Positions 45,443 through 57,237 of a DNA stretch of 64,000 bases are shown one piece after another. The stretch is from Periplaneta americana (taxonomy: Eukaryota > Arthropoda > Insecta > Blattodea > Blattidae), in the NCBI RefSeq assembly GCF_040183065.1, contig NC_091122.1, forward strand, positions 80,136,955 through 80,200,954, in the 5' to 3' direction. The translations under genes were made by a program, and so were the position numbers. The notes beneath the pieces were generated by a model. It saw only the letters and a list, made by a program, of their open reading frames with translations. It was not told the origin of the DNA and ran no database searches. The stretch's first letter is position 1; each line of letters starts with the position of its first letter.

Positions 45443-47081
45443 CAGTGGCAGTTCGTGAACTTGTGGATTGGGAGAGCTGCAGTAGATTTCGGTACATACA
45501 AATTTCACTTCTTGATACCATTACTTACTTACTATTACTATACCATTACTAATAAGTATAGGACAAAAATAAATGCACTACATATCGAAAAACCAAAACT
45601 TCCTGACTTAGTTGGGAGATGTCTGTGGGACCAGTTGCTAATCCCTAAGAAAAACTAATACCATCGATTTCAGTCTGAATTTCAGATCGGCAGACACTCA
45701 ACTTACAATCTACCAGTTCATTCTGAATTGTCTTAGAATAACCTTAAACAGTGGCATGTTCCAAATGATTTTTGAGAGGCTCTTTTAGATTACTCACGAA
45801 CTGTAGCAACCCACGAAACACATCAGGGTTCTTCGAATCGTTTTTTCATCATGTCCCCTAAGGGGAAGTTCATATTGGCCACAAAATTTGATACAATCAA
45901 TTTTTTTTAAATAATTTCACGATTTTTTCTCACTTCTTGATTATGTTTGAGAATGTTTGTTCTGTTCGTTTTACTTAATTGCACAGCAGTATGAGTTGCG
46001 TAACATAGCCAATGAAACAACATTTTTCAGGCGAGACTGCGAAGATTCGTGCATTTTGCTTTTTAGGGGCAAATGTCCTAAATCTGTCACATCACTCCTA
46101 GTCCATGCAGCATCACCACCGAAGAGGAGGCAAGGAAAACAAAATACAGATTTGTTTTTGTTCACATCCACGTAACCATAAATGCTTAACGTAAATTTCA
46201 TTGTTATACTTCCTTACATATATGCACTATTTCGGCTGGATGAAGCTTAAGTAAGATTTAAGTCGGGTAACGGACGATCCTTTAATTTCACTTCACTACA
46301 TCAATATTCTCCGCAAGGGAAAGTTGAGAAAAATACAATTAATATTCTGTAATTAACACACACTCATTCTTGCAAATTTGCACTGGTTAAGTTACGGTAT
46401 TAAGATGTCACACAACGCAAAACTCAGATATACTGATGGTCAACAATTTTCTAAACCTGGAAAAGAAGTCTCTTTCGTATTTTACGTGCTATATCAAAAG
46501 GATTCTACTCGTGCAATCATTTTGAGTTAAGGCAAATATTAGGTTATGCTGGAGGCTGGATATATACGTAATAGTAAGGCAAAAGAGAATATTAATTTCG
46601 TTATATTAACTCGATAAGATTCTACAACAATAAGTATGTGAAAAGAAAATAAAAATTTTGTCATTAAGTTTCAAGGGAATAGAGAATCCATTTGACGTAG
46701 CATTACAATAGCGGTGTGGGAGGAGAGGAAAGATCCCTTGTGGCCTGGCTCTGCAAGCCACTGCAGCGAGATATGGGTTTTAAACAGCGGCAGTTTCCCT
46801 TTGCTTCCCTTCACCTCTCTACCCCCTGACCATGGAAGATACACTCTCTATGAGCTGACCACCCTGCAGATCCCAGGAATGCAGGAATTGAATGCAGTGT
46901 CAATTCCAATACAGTCGATGCACAAAAAGATTATGCATAAGATAATAGTACATATTCCCGGCCAGATGAAATATAAAGCAATTTACCAATAAAAGCTCTA
47001 ACAATTCTTATACAAATTAAAATAACTATTATTTTTATTTTTCTGTGCAGCTCCGCAGCTCCTATGGACGAGCCGCCCCTG
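45443..47081 (-). mobile_element. hAT transposon, second ZMYM1-like family
   Basis: The left end is CAGTGGCAGTTCGTGAACTT and the right end in reverse complement is CAGGGGCGGCTCGTCCATAG; 11 of the first 14 match, and both then reach GAGCTGC. Flanking octamers TGTCCACC (45435-45442) and TGTCCACT (47082-47089) differ at one base. Minus-strand coding for a TTF-type zinc finger is present, but the catalytic core is not, so it is an internally deleted derivative. The ends differ from those of the hAT at 11936, so it is a separate family. Confidence 0.75.
45971..46201 (-). pseudogene. TTF-type zinc finger of a ZMYM1-like hAT transposase
   Basis: Encodes NKNKSVFCFPCLLFGGDAAW then TRSDVTDLGHLPLKSKMHESS. 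The CFPCLLF...W....V.DL..L..K...HE.S pattern is the zinc-binding N-terminal domain shared by ZMYM1-like hAT proteins. The expected closing His after HESS (..H.) is Arg (SQSRLKN). The catalytic domain that should follow is missing. Confidence 0.75.
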
Positions 47082-47574
47082 TGTCCACTTGAGATATAAC
47101 CAATAGGGACATATACTGCAAAAAACAAAATGAGCAGGGTATTGTTGAAAGTGATGGCAGGGGTCACCATAATAATCACAAGATGCTTGAAGATTTCTAA
47201 AAAAATTCTATTCCAATGCACATTGAATCATTTCCATGTGTAGACTCACATTATTGCATATTTGTATCAAAAGACTTTCATAAAAGTATACATTAATTAA
47301 TGTATAGTTTCCTGCACAAGGGCAGGTCCTTCACTGCAAACCCAGCATTTTCCAATCTTTCCTATGTTCTGCCTTCCTCATTCTCCGCATATGATCCGCA
47401 TAACTCAATGTTGTCTATCATCTGATAATCTTCTTCTGCCCCGAACTTAAATGAGTTCAATAATTTCTTGCCAAGAGAATCAATGCTTAAAATGTGAAGC
47501 ATACCGAAATGAAAACGAGACAAACAGGACATCACTGGAGTCAAAAAATCAGAAATATTTGAATAAAAAAAACC

Positions 47575-47650
47575 TCGGAAAACGAATTATTTGTCTTTCT
47601 TGTGTTAATATAAAATTTAACACAAGAAAGACAAATAATACGTTTTCCGA
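47575..47650. repeat. 34-bp inverted repeat hairpin with 8-base loop
   Basis: Arms 47575-47608 and 47617-47650 are complementary with a single mismatch. The arm begins TCGGAAAACG and ends TTGTGTTAA; the loop is TATAAAAT. It stands alone in AT-rich sequence without a gene, so a terminator role is unlikely. A tiny foldback element or a repair-generated palindrome is more probable. Confidence 0.9.
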
Positions 47651-48362
47651 AGTGATATAGTGTTAAAAGTTGTGTAATTAAGATGTGTAAAAAAACCTCT
47701 CAAGACAGCAGAAGATGTGTGATGTACGCCAGGCACATGACGTGCAAGACAGCAGTGTAGCATTTTTTGACCCACAACCTGTACTATCTATCTATACTGT
47801 ATGGAGATAATACATTCTTATATTATAAAACAAAGCTATTGTGTTAAAATTTCACAGTGTACAGTATATCCGATAAAGAAGTGTTTTCATATTTCTGGCA
47901 TGAAGAAGTGCGGATGAAATTGAGGCGTTCTCTAGAACAAGACCTTCACTGCAAACTTTCATATACATATTGGAGGGAACTTATGTACCCTTTGATAGAC
48001 AGGTAGAAGAAAAAATCTTTCAAAATTGGTCCTATCTATGTTCCATCAAATGGACAACCATAATATTATCATCAAAGAAAAAATGGAGAATCATTTAAAA
48101 TTAAAGAAATGGACACTACTGAAGTGTTTAATTTAAAAGCACTGGCAGAAAACATCATCCAGTTAACGAAAATAAAGAACAAGTGATCTGACATGATGAA
48201 TGTGAATTAAACGTGGGAAAATCAAAACCTTATAAAATCAGTTATAAAATTTCATACTCTGAAAGGGAATGCAAAACTATGTCAGAACAAACAGAGAGGG
48301 AGAGCTTCTGAAAATATGCAGTTGAAACCTGCAAACTCTGAAGCCTAAAAAAAATGGAATGC

Positions 48363-48417
48363 AGAAGAAGAAGAAGAAGAAGAAGAAGAAGAAGAAGAAG
48401 AAGAAGAAGAAGAAGAG
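48363..48417. repeat. (GAA)n microsatellite
   Basis: Uninterrupted AGA/GAA triplets over about 55 bases (purine strand). Confidence 0.95.
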
Positions 48418-48975
48418 GGACTTAATTTGCAATTCTTACCAGAATCTGAAAGCATCTTAACAACATGAACAGGACAATCGCGATGAAGAGTTTGCAGTAG
48501 CATTAGAGCTGTGTAATGAAGGTTATATTTTTTCTCTGTGACAATAAGACTTTCAAATACAATAATTATTTACTCAAGTTCCTACAGTTCCTTACACATT
48601 TTTCATTTATTTCTTACAAATATTATTTTATTTAATTCTATGTGTCATAATTTATAACTATTAATTTCATTCCCGTCGACAAAATTTCAGTGTTAGATTT
48701 TCTTTATACAGTATTCTGTTCACAGTGTCTATTTGGCATCACACTAACTAAAATTACAATATTTAAGCAATATGTTCTGTTGTTATTTCAACTATGTTAC
48801 TTATTAAAGAAAAATGTGACTTTACAATCATGCAAACTAGTTTATTTACATTTTTTTTTTTACTTATGCACCAACTGTATAAAATATTAACATTCCAGAA
48901 TGCAAAACTGCACTAACTCTGAATTATCATAATTATAATTATGTAGTTAACATTTCTGAAAGTTATGTAATAAAT

Positions 48976-51900
48976 GAGGGCCTCAGTATCAAAATGGGAC
49001 AAGTCAGATTTTTTTTTTTTTTTAATGGAGTTAGTGATGTGTCTTCTATATAGAAACTGATTGCTTTCTGTCCTTAAAATGCCTGATTCGTAATGGGTCA
49101 CGTCACTGAAGTACAGAGCTGTGAAATCAAGCAGACAGATCAAAATGGGTCATCTTTTTGTTTATGAATGATTCAGAATGGGACATGTCATTTTTATTTT
49201 TACATGGATCGAAATGGGCCATCTTATACGTTAAGACACTAGGTATTATGATAGTACGTGAAACAGAATGGGTCTTGTCAATTGCGCAGTGGGCAGTGTT
49301 TTGCTATAGTGTCCAGAAATCTAACTTGATTATTAATTTCACTAAATTACTAATAAATCTGGTAAATTATGAAACCCTTCAATATTATTAGGAACGTACT
49401 CATGTGCAGTCGCTTCTCTGTGCAGTATTATAGTACGTGGTATTTCCGGATATTACTTTTAACAAACAGTACTAAAATTTGAGAAAGTTATGTTCAAAGA
49501 AATAGATGATTTAAAGAAGTGATTGTATTTTTTTTTATAAATACTCGAGTTTGAGGAAACCAGCCACAATACCTGCTTGCAGTCACAGGTAGCAAAAATT
49601 GGAATACAACAAGGTAACTCCAGAGGATGCATCCTTCTTTGGAAAATTATTTTTAAAGCGTCCGGAGCATAAAGCACAGGATGAGTTCATCTTAAGTCAT
49701 TTAGCACACAGCCCACTGCTACCAAAGGAAAGAAAGAAACATACTCTGCCCCATTTTTTGTAAGAACAAAAAGCAAGAAAACGGTGCAAGTGTGTAAAAC
49801 ACTGTTTATGTCAGTTCTCCCCAATGTCAGCAGAGGAAGGTTGGGCCGTTTGCTTAAGATTTATCATGACACAGGAGCATGCAGGAAAGAAAATCGTGGG
49901 GGAGATCGGAAGGCAACTAAATATGGACTTTGCCGCGAATCTGTCAAAAACTTCATTGAGAGGTTACCTTGCAGAGAAGCACATTATTCATGTCAAGGTT
50001 AAAAAAATTGTACCTACCCATAGAACTGAAGTCTATTAGAAGATGTTGGAATCTCTACAACAAAAATTTCGCACCTACAGAAAATGTACAGACAGTAAAG
50101 CTTGGATTCTTCCACTCCATATTCACAAAGCAATTTAACCTTTCTTTTGGTGTTCCAAAAACTGATGTTTGTTCAACCTGCCTCCAAAACAAAGAAATCA
50201 TAAGGAACAACACTGCAAACAATCAAGAAGCACGACTGAAAGCTATGACAACCCAACATATTTATTTGCTGCGAGCTAAGAGTTCCTATGAAACAATGAA
50301 AGAAACTTCGTCAAATCAGGTAACATTAATTTTTGACTGTCAACAAAATTTCGTACTCCCGCGTCTTCCAGATCAAGCAACTTACTATACTAGGCAATAT
50401 TATATGTTTAATGAAACTGTTGTAGAGCAACGTCAAGACTACAGATTATCACCACGCAATCTATTTGCATATACATGGCTTGAACATGTAGCACCCAAAG
50501 GAAGCAACACAATTGCATCAGTCATTCATCACAGATTGCAGTCCACTGATCTCATATCAATAGAACAAATTCGCCTCGTCTCCGATGGATGTGGAGCTCA
50601 AAATAAGACCTCAATAATGCTTTCCATGGTCTGCTGGTGGTTGCAACAGGAAGCTCCTCCACAACTCAAATCTGTAGAACTCTTGTTTCCTGTTGTCGGC
50701 CACAGCTTTCTCCCTTGCGACAGAGTATTCGGAAACATTGAAAAGTCTGTTCGTAAAGAGGAAGTGATTGTGCATCCAGAAGAGTATAAGACGATCATCA
50801 GTGACCACGCAACTGTTCTACATCTGGGCAGTGACTGTCCTATACATGACTGGAAGAGTTTTTCTAGAGATATAGTGAAACCGACAAATTCACTTCCATT
50901 TAAAATATTTGAAGTAAAAGGAATGTTTTTCACTAGAAAAAGAAATACAATTCAATTTCAAGCAGAATCTTGTTTTCGTTTCCAAAGCAACCAACCATCA
51001 TCAAGTGGACTATGTACTGTAAGCGAGGGAAAAGTTTCAGTAGGGCTTCATCAGGACCTTCATTATCCGCATTAATAGTAAAAATCAATCCCTTGAAAGT
51101 TAGAGATGTGGATAGGTTCTTACAGAAACATTTTGGTCACTCATGGAAAGAAAATGAACATCTGGAAATCTACAAACAAATCAGTGAGAAAAGTTCTCCA
51201 GATTCCGACACTGAACATCCAGAAGATGTTGATGGTCTTAATGCATGTTTCTGTTTGGATGCTGATTCCTGCACACATTTTTAAATCTTGTTTTATTCAG
51301 TTACCACACCATTCTTTATTTCAAGTTTTTCAGTTTCCCTTGTAACACTACTTTTTTCTAAACTATGATATTGATTGTTAGAAGACGTGTCCATGAGCAT
51401 CAATAATGATATTGATAATAATTTTAACTTCTAATAAAAATCATTATAAATATTACCTGCAATGGTTAGAATTTATTATTAATTATAGTGATGATAATAG
51501 TTTTCATTGATCAATTTTGATGATGATGATCATTATTTTATGAAAAAATAACAATTCTCTTTTCTGTTTCATTAAATAATGTTACAATTGTAATTAAAGA
51601 TGATGATTATGATTTTTACGGAAAGATAACAATTGTGTTTTTTGTTTCTTTAAATAATATTACAATTGTAATTATAGATGGCATGGTCCTAATTATTTGA
51701 AAAATAAGACCACAGAAATTTTAAAAATTAATGCATTAATTACACTGCCGTGGAGAGTCTATTTTCCAGTTGTACGATTCAAAATGGGTCATGTCAAAGT
51801 GAATGTAACAAAGTGGGTCAAGTTAAATTTCATTCCTCTCTCAAAGCTACATTTTGAGAACATAATTTCAATTTCAGTGCGATATAAGGTTACTGCTATC

Positions 51901-52021
51901 ATAGCAAGTGATAGAAAAAGAAACCACAAACCTAAACATGATGTGATAAAAGATACAGTTTTTAGACTTTATTTTAATTTTAACTTTTACTAACATGACC
52001 CATTTTGATATTATGCCCCTC
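48976..52021 (+). mobile_element. 3.0-kb TIR transposon with iterated AAAATGGG(T/A)CA motifs
   Basis: The left end GAGGGCCTCAGTATCAAAAT and the right end in reverse complement GAGGGGCATAATATCAAAAT both continue GGGACAAGTCA or GGGTCATGTTA. AAAT flanks both sides (48972-48975 and 52022-52025), a possible 4-bp duplication. The motif AAAATGGGTCATGTCA or close variants recurs at about 48990, 49092, 49145, 49177, 49210, 49265 and again at about 51782, 51815 and 51997 (reverse), i.e. clustered at both ends. The interior carries a plus-strand transposase-like gene. Confidence 0.75.
49590..51284 (+). pseudogene. Transposase-like protein (DCQQN / DGCGAQNK / DRVFGNIEK), frameshifted
   Basis: Blocks in order: LEYNKVTPEDASFFGKLFLK (49600-49660), APFFVRTKSKKTVQVCKTLF and NVSRGRLGRLLKI (49750-49865), ...CRESVKNFIERLPCREAHYS, then the long frame 49969-51075 with RLKKLYLPIELKS, a CSTCLQNKE cysteine pair, LIFDCQQNFVLPRLPDQATY (Asp), ASVIHHRL, LVSDGCGAQNKTSIMLSM (Asp), VVGHSFLPCDRVFGNIEKSV (Asp and Glu) and HDWKSFSRDIV. 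The C-terminus (50970-51284, shifted frame) reads LKVRDVDRFLQKHFGHSWKE. The Asp...Asp...Glu layout suggests an RNase-H-fold (DDE) enzyme. I recognise the protein type as a common insect repeat-encoded protein but cannot name its superfamily. Frameshifts lie near 49720, 49990 and 50970. The 368-residue middle is open. Confidence 0.75.
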
Positions 52022-52035
52022 AAATATTAAACGTC

Positions 52036-52160
52036 CCCCGGGTAACTTTCGGTGCTGGACCCCGGACTCATTTCACAGGCATTATCACCTTCATCTCATT
52101 CAGACGCTAAATAACCTAAGATGTTGATAAAGCGTCGTAAAATAACCTACTAAAATAAAA
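52036..52160 (+). mobile_element. 5'-truncated SINE (3' half)
   Basis: Matches the 3' half of the SINE at 12162-12402 (AACTTTCGGTGCTGGACCCC, CATTCAGACGCTAAATAACC) and ends in ACTAAAATAAAATAAA. TAAACGTC is present at both 52028-52035 and 52161-52168. The tRNA-like head is missing. Confidence 0.8.
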
Positions 52161-52168
52161 TAAACGTC

Positions 52169-53638
52169 TCTCAAAAATCCTCTAATTAAATATTTAAGTA
52201 TTAAATTCCGAATTGTATTTGGAATATTTGTTTGAGGCAATATACAGTGTTTTTTTTCTCGATTTCTTGAAACCATGATTTTTTAGATATTGCAGTATAA
52301 TATTGGGGCAACGATATATATTTTGACAGTGAAAATAAAATTTCATTTCATTTCTTAATTTCCATGGCAACACTTATTGAATAGGTCTGAAATACTTACA
52401 GTACTAGTTGGACAGGTCTAAAATACTTACAGTACGAGTTATAAATTACATAGCACCCAACAATATAGTAACCTAACAAGCAAACCTTGATTTTTATTAT
52501 GGATCATTACCAAATCTACAAATGCATTGATTACTTACTAATTGTAATGTGAAATGTGCAATTTGGCATGTTGTTAACATTAAGAACCGATTCAATTTAA
52601 AGAGATAGTTGATCGTAATATTGAATAATCGCACCATAACTTTGCTGGAGAGATATATTTTTTAGATTTCTCAAGAAATATGCTAATAACACAGTGTTAC
52701 TGGTATGAATATTAACTGTTTTTCTCTAAACACCACTTTCTAAAAACATTGTAAACTACTTCATAGCTGTCCTTTGATTTTTCCGGTAAAAGTGTTGCAC
52801 ATGCTAGACCCTCAGCTTCTTCAATACCAATCTCATTCACTTTTACAATATTTTAGTCGAATTGTACTGCTTCATAACTGTTAAACATTCAAACATTAAA
52901 TTGCGATACATAAACAAGTAACATAGCAACCAAGTCACGTGTTACTAGAATTAATGAATCTATTGCAAAATTTAGAAATGTAATTTTGATTTATTATTAC
53001 TTTTTACATTTTTTCAAGTATTGTAAAAAGTTATTCGCTAATCGCAAACTGTCAGTGACTTATCTGATCTCGAATGCTTGAAAATTGGATTTCTCAAACT
53101 ACATTCTCTACTAGAAAAGTCTCACAGTTCTCGGTACGTAATATATTATTATCTACACATTCATTCTTTGGTACGATTGATAAAGAAGTAAATTTCAACT
53201 CACTGTGACACCCCAAAGAGTTCAGACTGAGAACAGGAGAATTCCCTATTTATCGTCAACTGTCTTTAAATGTCAAGCAAAAGCACACATAGACGGGAAA
53301 TTACACGAAATGTATATGTTAGCACAGCTTTAGATCAATGTAGAACATCGAGTCAACGCTAACCGGACATAAAGGGACCGAGGGGTATGATTTGTTTAGC
53401 TAAACTTCAAGTCAATGCTAATTAAAAACGAAATCAGTTGAATGTAAGGCACATGATGATTTTTTTTTTATTTTCGGTGCCTGATCTTCAGCTGTTTTAA
53501 ATTGACATAACCCTGGCAGGTGTTTGGCAAAGAAGGTAATTAATTCATCTAAGTGATTCATCTTTAGGAACTAGGAAAGCTTAGTAAAGACAGTAATTTG
53601 TTTTAGTTTTCTATAGTTGAGTTGCCGAGATCTCCATT

Positions 53639-53640
<2 letters not shown>
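52169..53640. other. No gene seen
   Basis: AT-rich, with stops throughout all frames. A local direct repeat at about 52385-52440 (AATACTTACAGTA twice) is the only structure noted. Confidence 0.5.
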
Positions 53641-53641
<1 letters not shown>

Positions 53642-53704
<63 letters not shown>

Positions 53705-53732
53705 CCGGACAACGCCGGGTGCATTGAACTAG
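53642..53732 (+). mobile_element. Helitron-like 3' terminus behind a long poly(A)
   Basis: A run of about 48 A's (53642-53689) is followed by GAAAGAAAAGAAA, the hairpin ACCCGGACAACGCCGGGT (53703-53720), 8 bases, CTAG (53729-53732) and T. Hairpin plus CTAG|T is a Helitron 3' end. The upstream 5'-TC end was not found, so the element length is unknown. It is a different family from the two Helitrons with the GTGC/GCAC hairpin. Confidence 0.6.
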
Positions 53733-54439
53733 TCTTCTATAAAAACAAAAGTGTCAGTAATATAGCAATTGGCTCTTTCTTTTATTATCTATGCATAATG
53801 AGCCAGTACACGCCGTGCTTAAATCGCGAAAGACAACGAATTTTTATAATAACGCGAATGTTTGTTATATTCAACAAATGACACCATTTTTCCGTGTTTT
53901 AGGTATCTTTTTAGTCGAAATGTTTATTACTTAATGGGCTCATGAAGTTAACTTCATTGGAAACGTATTTGAGAATCACATGGAAGAGGCAGGCAAACAC
54001 AACTGTAGTGAAAATGAACAATACTTTTCTCAATACACGGAAAAAAAAAGAAGTAATTTATTTTCCTCGAAGATAAGTAGGTATGAAGGCCAATGTGATA
54101 AAGTGGCTCAGTTATTTATTTTTCCTCTCTTATAAATAATCTTGTAGAATTCTTCCGAGTCCAAGATGACAATAAAGTAGTTATTTAATCAAATGTTTCC
54201 AGAAAGCCACCCTAGAAGATATAGGTAATTAAATTACAAGTAATATTAATTTCTGTAACTTATCATCCCCTTATGAAACTTATTACATTCTTGGGAGGAT
54301 CCAGCTATCCAACAATTCACTTCATTGATGAAAAATTGGCAAAAATAATACTTAATCTCTACAACAGAGGTGTGCTTGGCTTAGCTTTCGGAGGGCCAGA
54401 CCTGAAACGGTTCCTTGCATTTAGACTTACACTGGCGCA
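53733..54439. other. No gene seen
   Basis: AT-rich, no recognised domain. The frame that opens at 54273 runs antisense into the SINE to its right and is not a gene. Confidence 0.45.
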
Positions 54440-54850
54440 CTATGGACTCTATATATGCGGAAATTGCTTAAGTCCGACAGCTCACCTGGATGGTATTCGT
54501 GAGTTCGACGGTGACAGGTGGAACACCCTGCCTCAGCCCTGGCAGAACCAGGTCCCATCTCCAGATGAGCACCTGATAAGCCCAGCTTCAAGCCCTTCCT
54601 ATATCAATATTGGAAACTTGTACTACCCGAAGACTTCACCCAACTCCATTTTCAGCTAATGCAGATGATAGATGAAATAAGGGGGATGGAGAGTGTTGGT
54701 AAAGGGAAACGTAAGTACTCCGGGAATAAGCCTCTGCAATGTCTGCTTTGGCCACCACAAATTCCATCACGACCTGGCCGGATATCGAACTGGGACCGCC
54801 TTGATAGAAGACGAGGGCGATAGAGCTTGACCCACAGATGTGACTTACTT
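54440..54850 (-). mobile_element. Second copy of the long SINE (reverse)
   Basis: Read on the minus strand from 54800 it gives GGCCAGGTCGTGATGGAATT, TTTACCAACACTCTCCATCC, GGGCTTATCAGGTGCTCATC and CACCTGTCACCGTCGAACTC, in the same order as the copy at 38985-39580. The head near 54800-54850 is eroded, with no good A box. Confidence 0.7.
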
Positions 54851-54877
54851 TAAGAGGTACTAATTGTTCATCCTAAG

Positions 54878-55060
54878 CCACCGGCATAGCTAAAAGGTAG
54901 CTCGTTTTGCTCCTATCCCTTCGTGAGTTCAATTCCCGCTGGGCTGATTACCTGGTTGGATTATTTGAAGATTTTTCGCAACAGTAAGGCGAATGTCAAG
55001 TAATTTATCGCGAATCATCGGTCTCACCTTGCCAAATACCTTATATAAGTCCGTGAAACG
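54878..55060 (+). mobile_element. tRNA-derived SINE, CCGGC-head type
   Basis: CCGGCATAGCTAAAAGGTAG (A box) and GTGAGTTCAATTCCCGCTGG (B box, about 54922-54941) make a tRNA-like head. The body reads GCTGATTACCTGGTTGGATT, AAGGCGAATGTCAAGTAATT and CATCGGTCTCACCTTGCCAAATA. The end is truncated near 55050, and no target duplication was found. Confidence 0.75.
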
Positions 55061-55149
55061 TTTTAGAAATTCACCGCAAATAAACTAAGCAAAGGACGCT
55101 ATATTTCATTATACAAAAAATGTACGTAGACTCGCAAGTTTGTTTTACA

Positions 55150-55500
55150 TATCTCATAAATGCTCAATATGTCCACCCTTGCTGATACAGCAGACATCTA
55201 GCCGATAATCCATTTCATCCCACACGCGTGTCAGCATTATCATGATCGATTAGTGCCACAGCCGCGGTGATACGGTCGCGAAGTTCCTCAAAGTTAGCGG
55301 GGAGTGAGGACTTCACCAATTCCCACAACAAAAAATCGCAAGATCAGGTTACCCGGGTGGCCACCGCATTAAGGCGTCATCTTCTTGTACACAATCTCCA
55401 ACGTTGTGATACATTTGTGTAGAAATACCCTCATACGTCATTACGGAAATAAGCCAGGCAGCCATCTTGTTGAAAAATATAATCAACACAGTCCTAACAA
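55150..55500 (-). pseudogene. mariner-type transposase C-terminal relic
   Basis: On the minus strand: FQQDGCLAYFRND (about 55470-55430, corresponding to the QQDGA..H region with the second catalytic Asp), RWPPG.PDLAIF (about 55365, the SPDL block), LLWELVKSSLPANFEELRDR and DEMDYRLDVCCISKGGHIEH then L and a stop (about 55215-55155). At least three frameshifts. The order and wording fit the last third of mariner-family transposases. The N-terminal two-thirds and the ends are not visible. Confidence 0.7.
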
Positions 55501-57235
55501 AACTAATTGACTACTAGTAGACTAGTACTCCTCTTAGCCGCAAACGACGGCAACTATGCGATACAGGCTTCTTCCTAACAAAACTTGGGGAGTTTCTCGT
55601 TCTATGACTATAAGAATTACAATTATCCGTTGCTTAGTTCATTTGTGGTGAATTTCTAAAATGTTTCACGGACTTATGAAAGACGGTGTATAGTAGCCTA
55701 AGTCTTATCCTGTTCGGTGGCACAAGTAGTTGAAAAAAAAAAATCAAACGGACTACAGGAAAGAGGCTATTCATCTCAAACAGATTAGATAGGCCTAGGG
55801 TATATCTGTTCCCTGGCTTGCATTTTTCCAGTGTTGCCACAAGAAGCAAGCTTATCATGTGATCCTTCTACTTGATCTTGCAGATGTGACCAACTAACAC
55901 CTTACTCGTTTAACAACTAATCTATTCTGATGAGTCAATGGTAAGCAGAAAGCCATTAGACGACTACAGTATATGCATTTGAGATGGATTTGATGCGTGT
56001 GGAAAGCACTCTACGAACTTTGATTCAAACTCTGATATTCAAGGATAGTATCCTTGCACATGTAGTAAATTTGTGCCATAACACTTCCGACTTACTCCGA
56101 AAAACCGTGCTAAGAATTTTTAGACCACAAATATCTGATCACTCCATCAAAGACAATATTTTTACTTCTTCATTATAGAGTATTGTGATTCTGCAAATTT
56201 CAATTTCTACAGTTCTTACACAAATACACATATTTAGCATCCATGCTACCATGAAAGTGGTTCTGGCTTATATAGGCCTAACTATAGAGTCAGATCTAAG
56301 TGATCGGCACTACGCGAGCAGATCGCCTGCTCTCGCGGATAAGGTTCTTGCTCTGTGATGGCACCACAGTCTCGCAAGCGATGTATGAAATTGTCACATA
56401 CTCTATACATGAGATCTGAAAAACTCAACGTATTGTCACACACCAGTCTCGCAGATCGGTAAGAATGCCGGCAACTTAGATTTAAAGTCAGTTCATGACA
56501 CAATGCGCGCTTTTTTCTAGTCAGCTATTCCACTAATCATACTTAATTGCCCGAACTCTATTGAGAAAAATGTGTGCTTTAAAACATGGATAGATACATA
56601 GTACAGCAACGAATTATCTACGCTCTATTGAAGGAAAAAAGCGTAAGAATTGTGTTTATGTAAGTTTCGGCTAAGTTTTCCATAGACTACACAATCACTG
56701 AAACATTGTGTTATTAAATTAGGCCTATTTAATAAGTGTAAGGAAAAAGGTTTCGTTCTCGATAAGAACAAAAGTTGTACCACGGCTAATACGCAATATT
56801 AGTGAAGCTGTGCTCCAGCGAGTGTCTCAGAACTTTTTTTCCTTATAAGTTACTGTACGTATTTAGTACATAGTCAGTAACTATAAGTTGGTCGACACCA
56901 TAGTGGAGTTAGGCCACTTATTGACCTGTTTCGGCCTTACTTTTCCAAAAGTCGTTTCAGAGGCCTTACTAGCTTCTTCCTTTTCGTGCATAGCTTAGAC
57001 TGTTCCTTGTTCTGTCTAAATGTTGAAATCATTACGTTTAATAATTTTCATTTTTTTCTAATTTCAGTACTATTTTAAATTATTCTATAATCTCTTTATT
57101 AGTTGCGTGATCCATATCGAGTAGCCTGTTGTCCTCATGCATTTCATTTGTACTGCTCTTATTCTTGACGGTCTTGCTACTCTGAATGTCCAGTTTTCAC
57201 TACCATATTTATAAAAATGGGCAAAGTTAATGTAT
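55501..57235. other. No gene seen
   Basis: No domain recognised. GCGAGCAGATCGCCTGCTCTCGC near 56316 forms a small imperfect hairpin. The minus-strand frame over it (56282-56503) has no motif. Confidence 0.45.
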
Positions 57236-57237
57236 TA

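Larger units (their letters stand above)
47090..48975. other. No gene assigned
   Basis: Contains the 34-bp hairpin and GAA repeat listed separately. A stretch at about 48105-48330 can be read as degraded coding (MDTTEVFNLKALAENIIQLT, then KPYKISYKISYSE), vaguely like the N-terminus of a transposon-encoded protein, but not enough to call. Confidence 0.4.

Noticed and set aside
46714..46992. 92-codon plus-strand open frame
   Set aside because: It lies in the deleted hAT between its zinc-finger remnant and right end, on the non-coding strand, without a motif.
47575..47650. Transcription terminator
   Set aside because: Intrinsic stem-loop terminators are bacterial, and no gene lies next to the hairpin.
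54273..54659. 128-codon plus-strand open frame
   Set aside because: Most of it is the antisense of a SINE that also occurs at 38985-39580, so it is not a gene.
56310..56345. Inverted repeat as a transposon end
   Set aside because: Only about 8-10 bp of pairing and no partner or target duplication.
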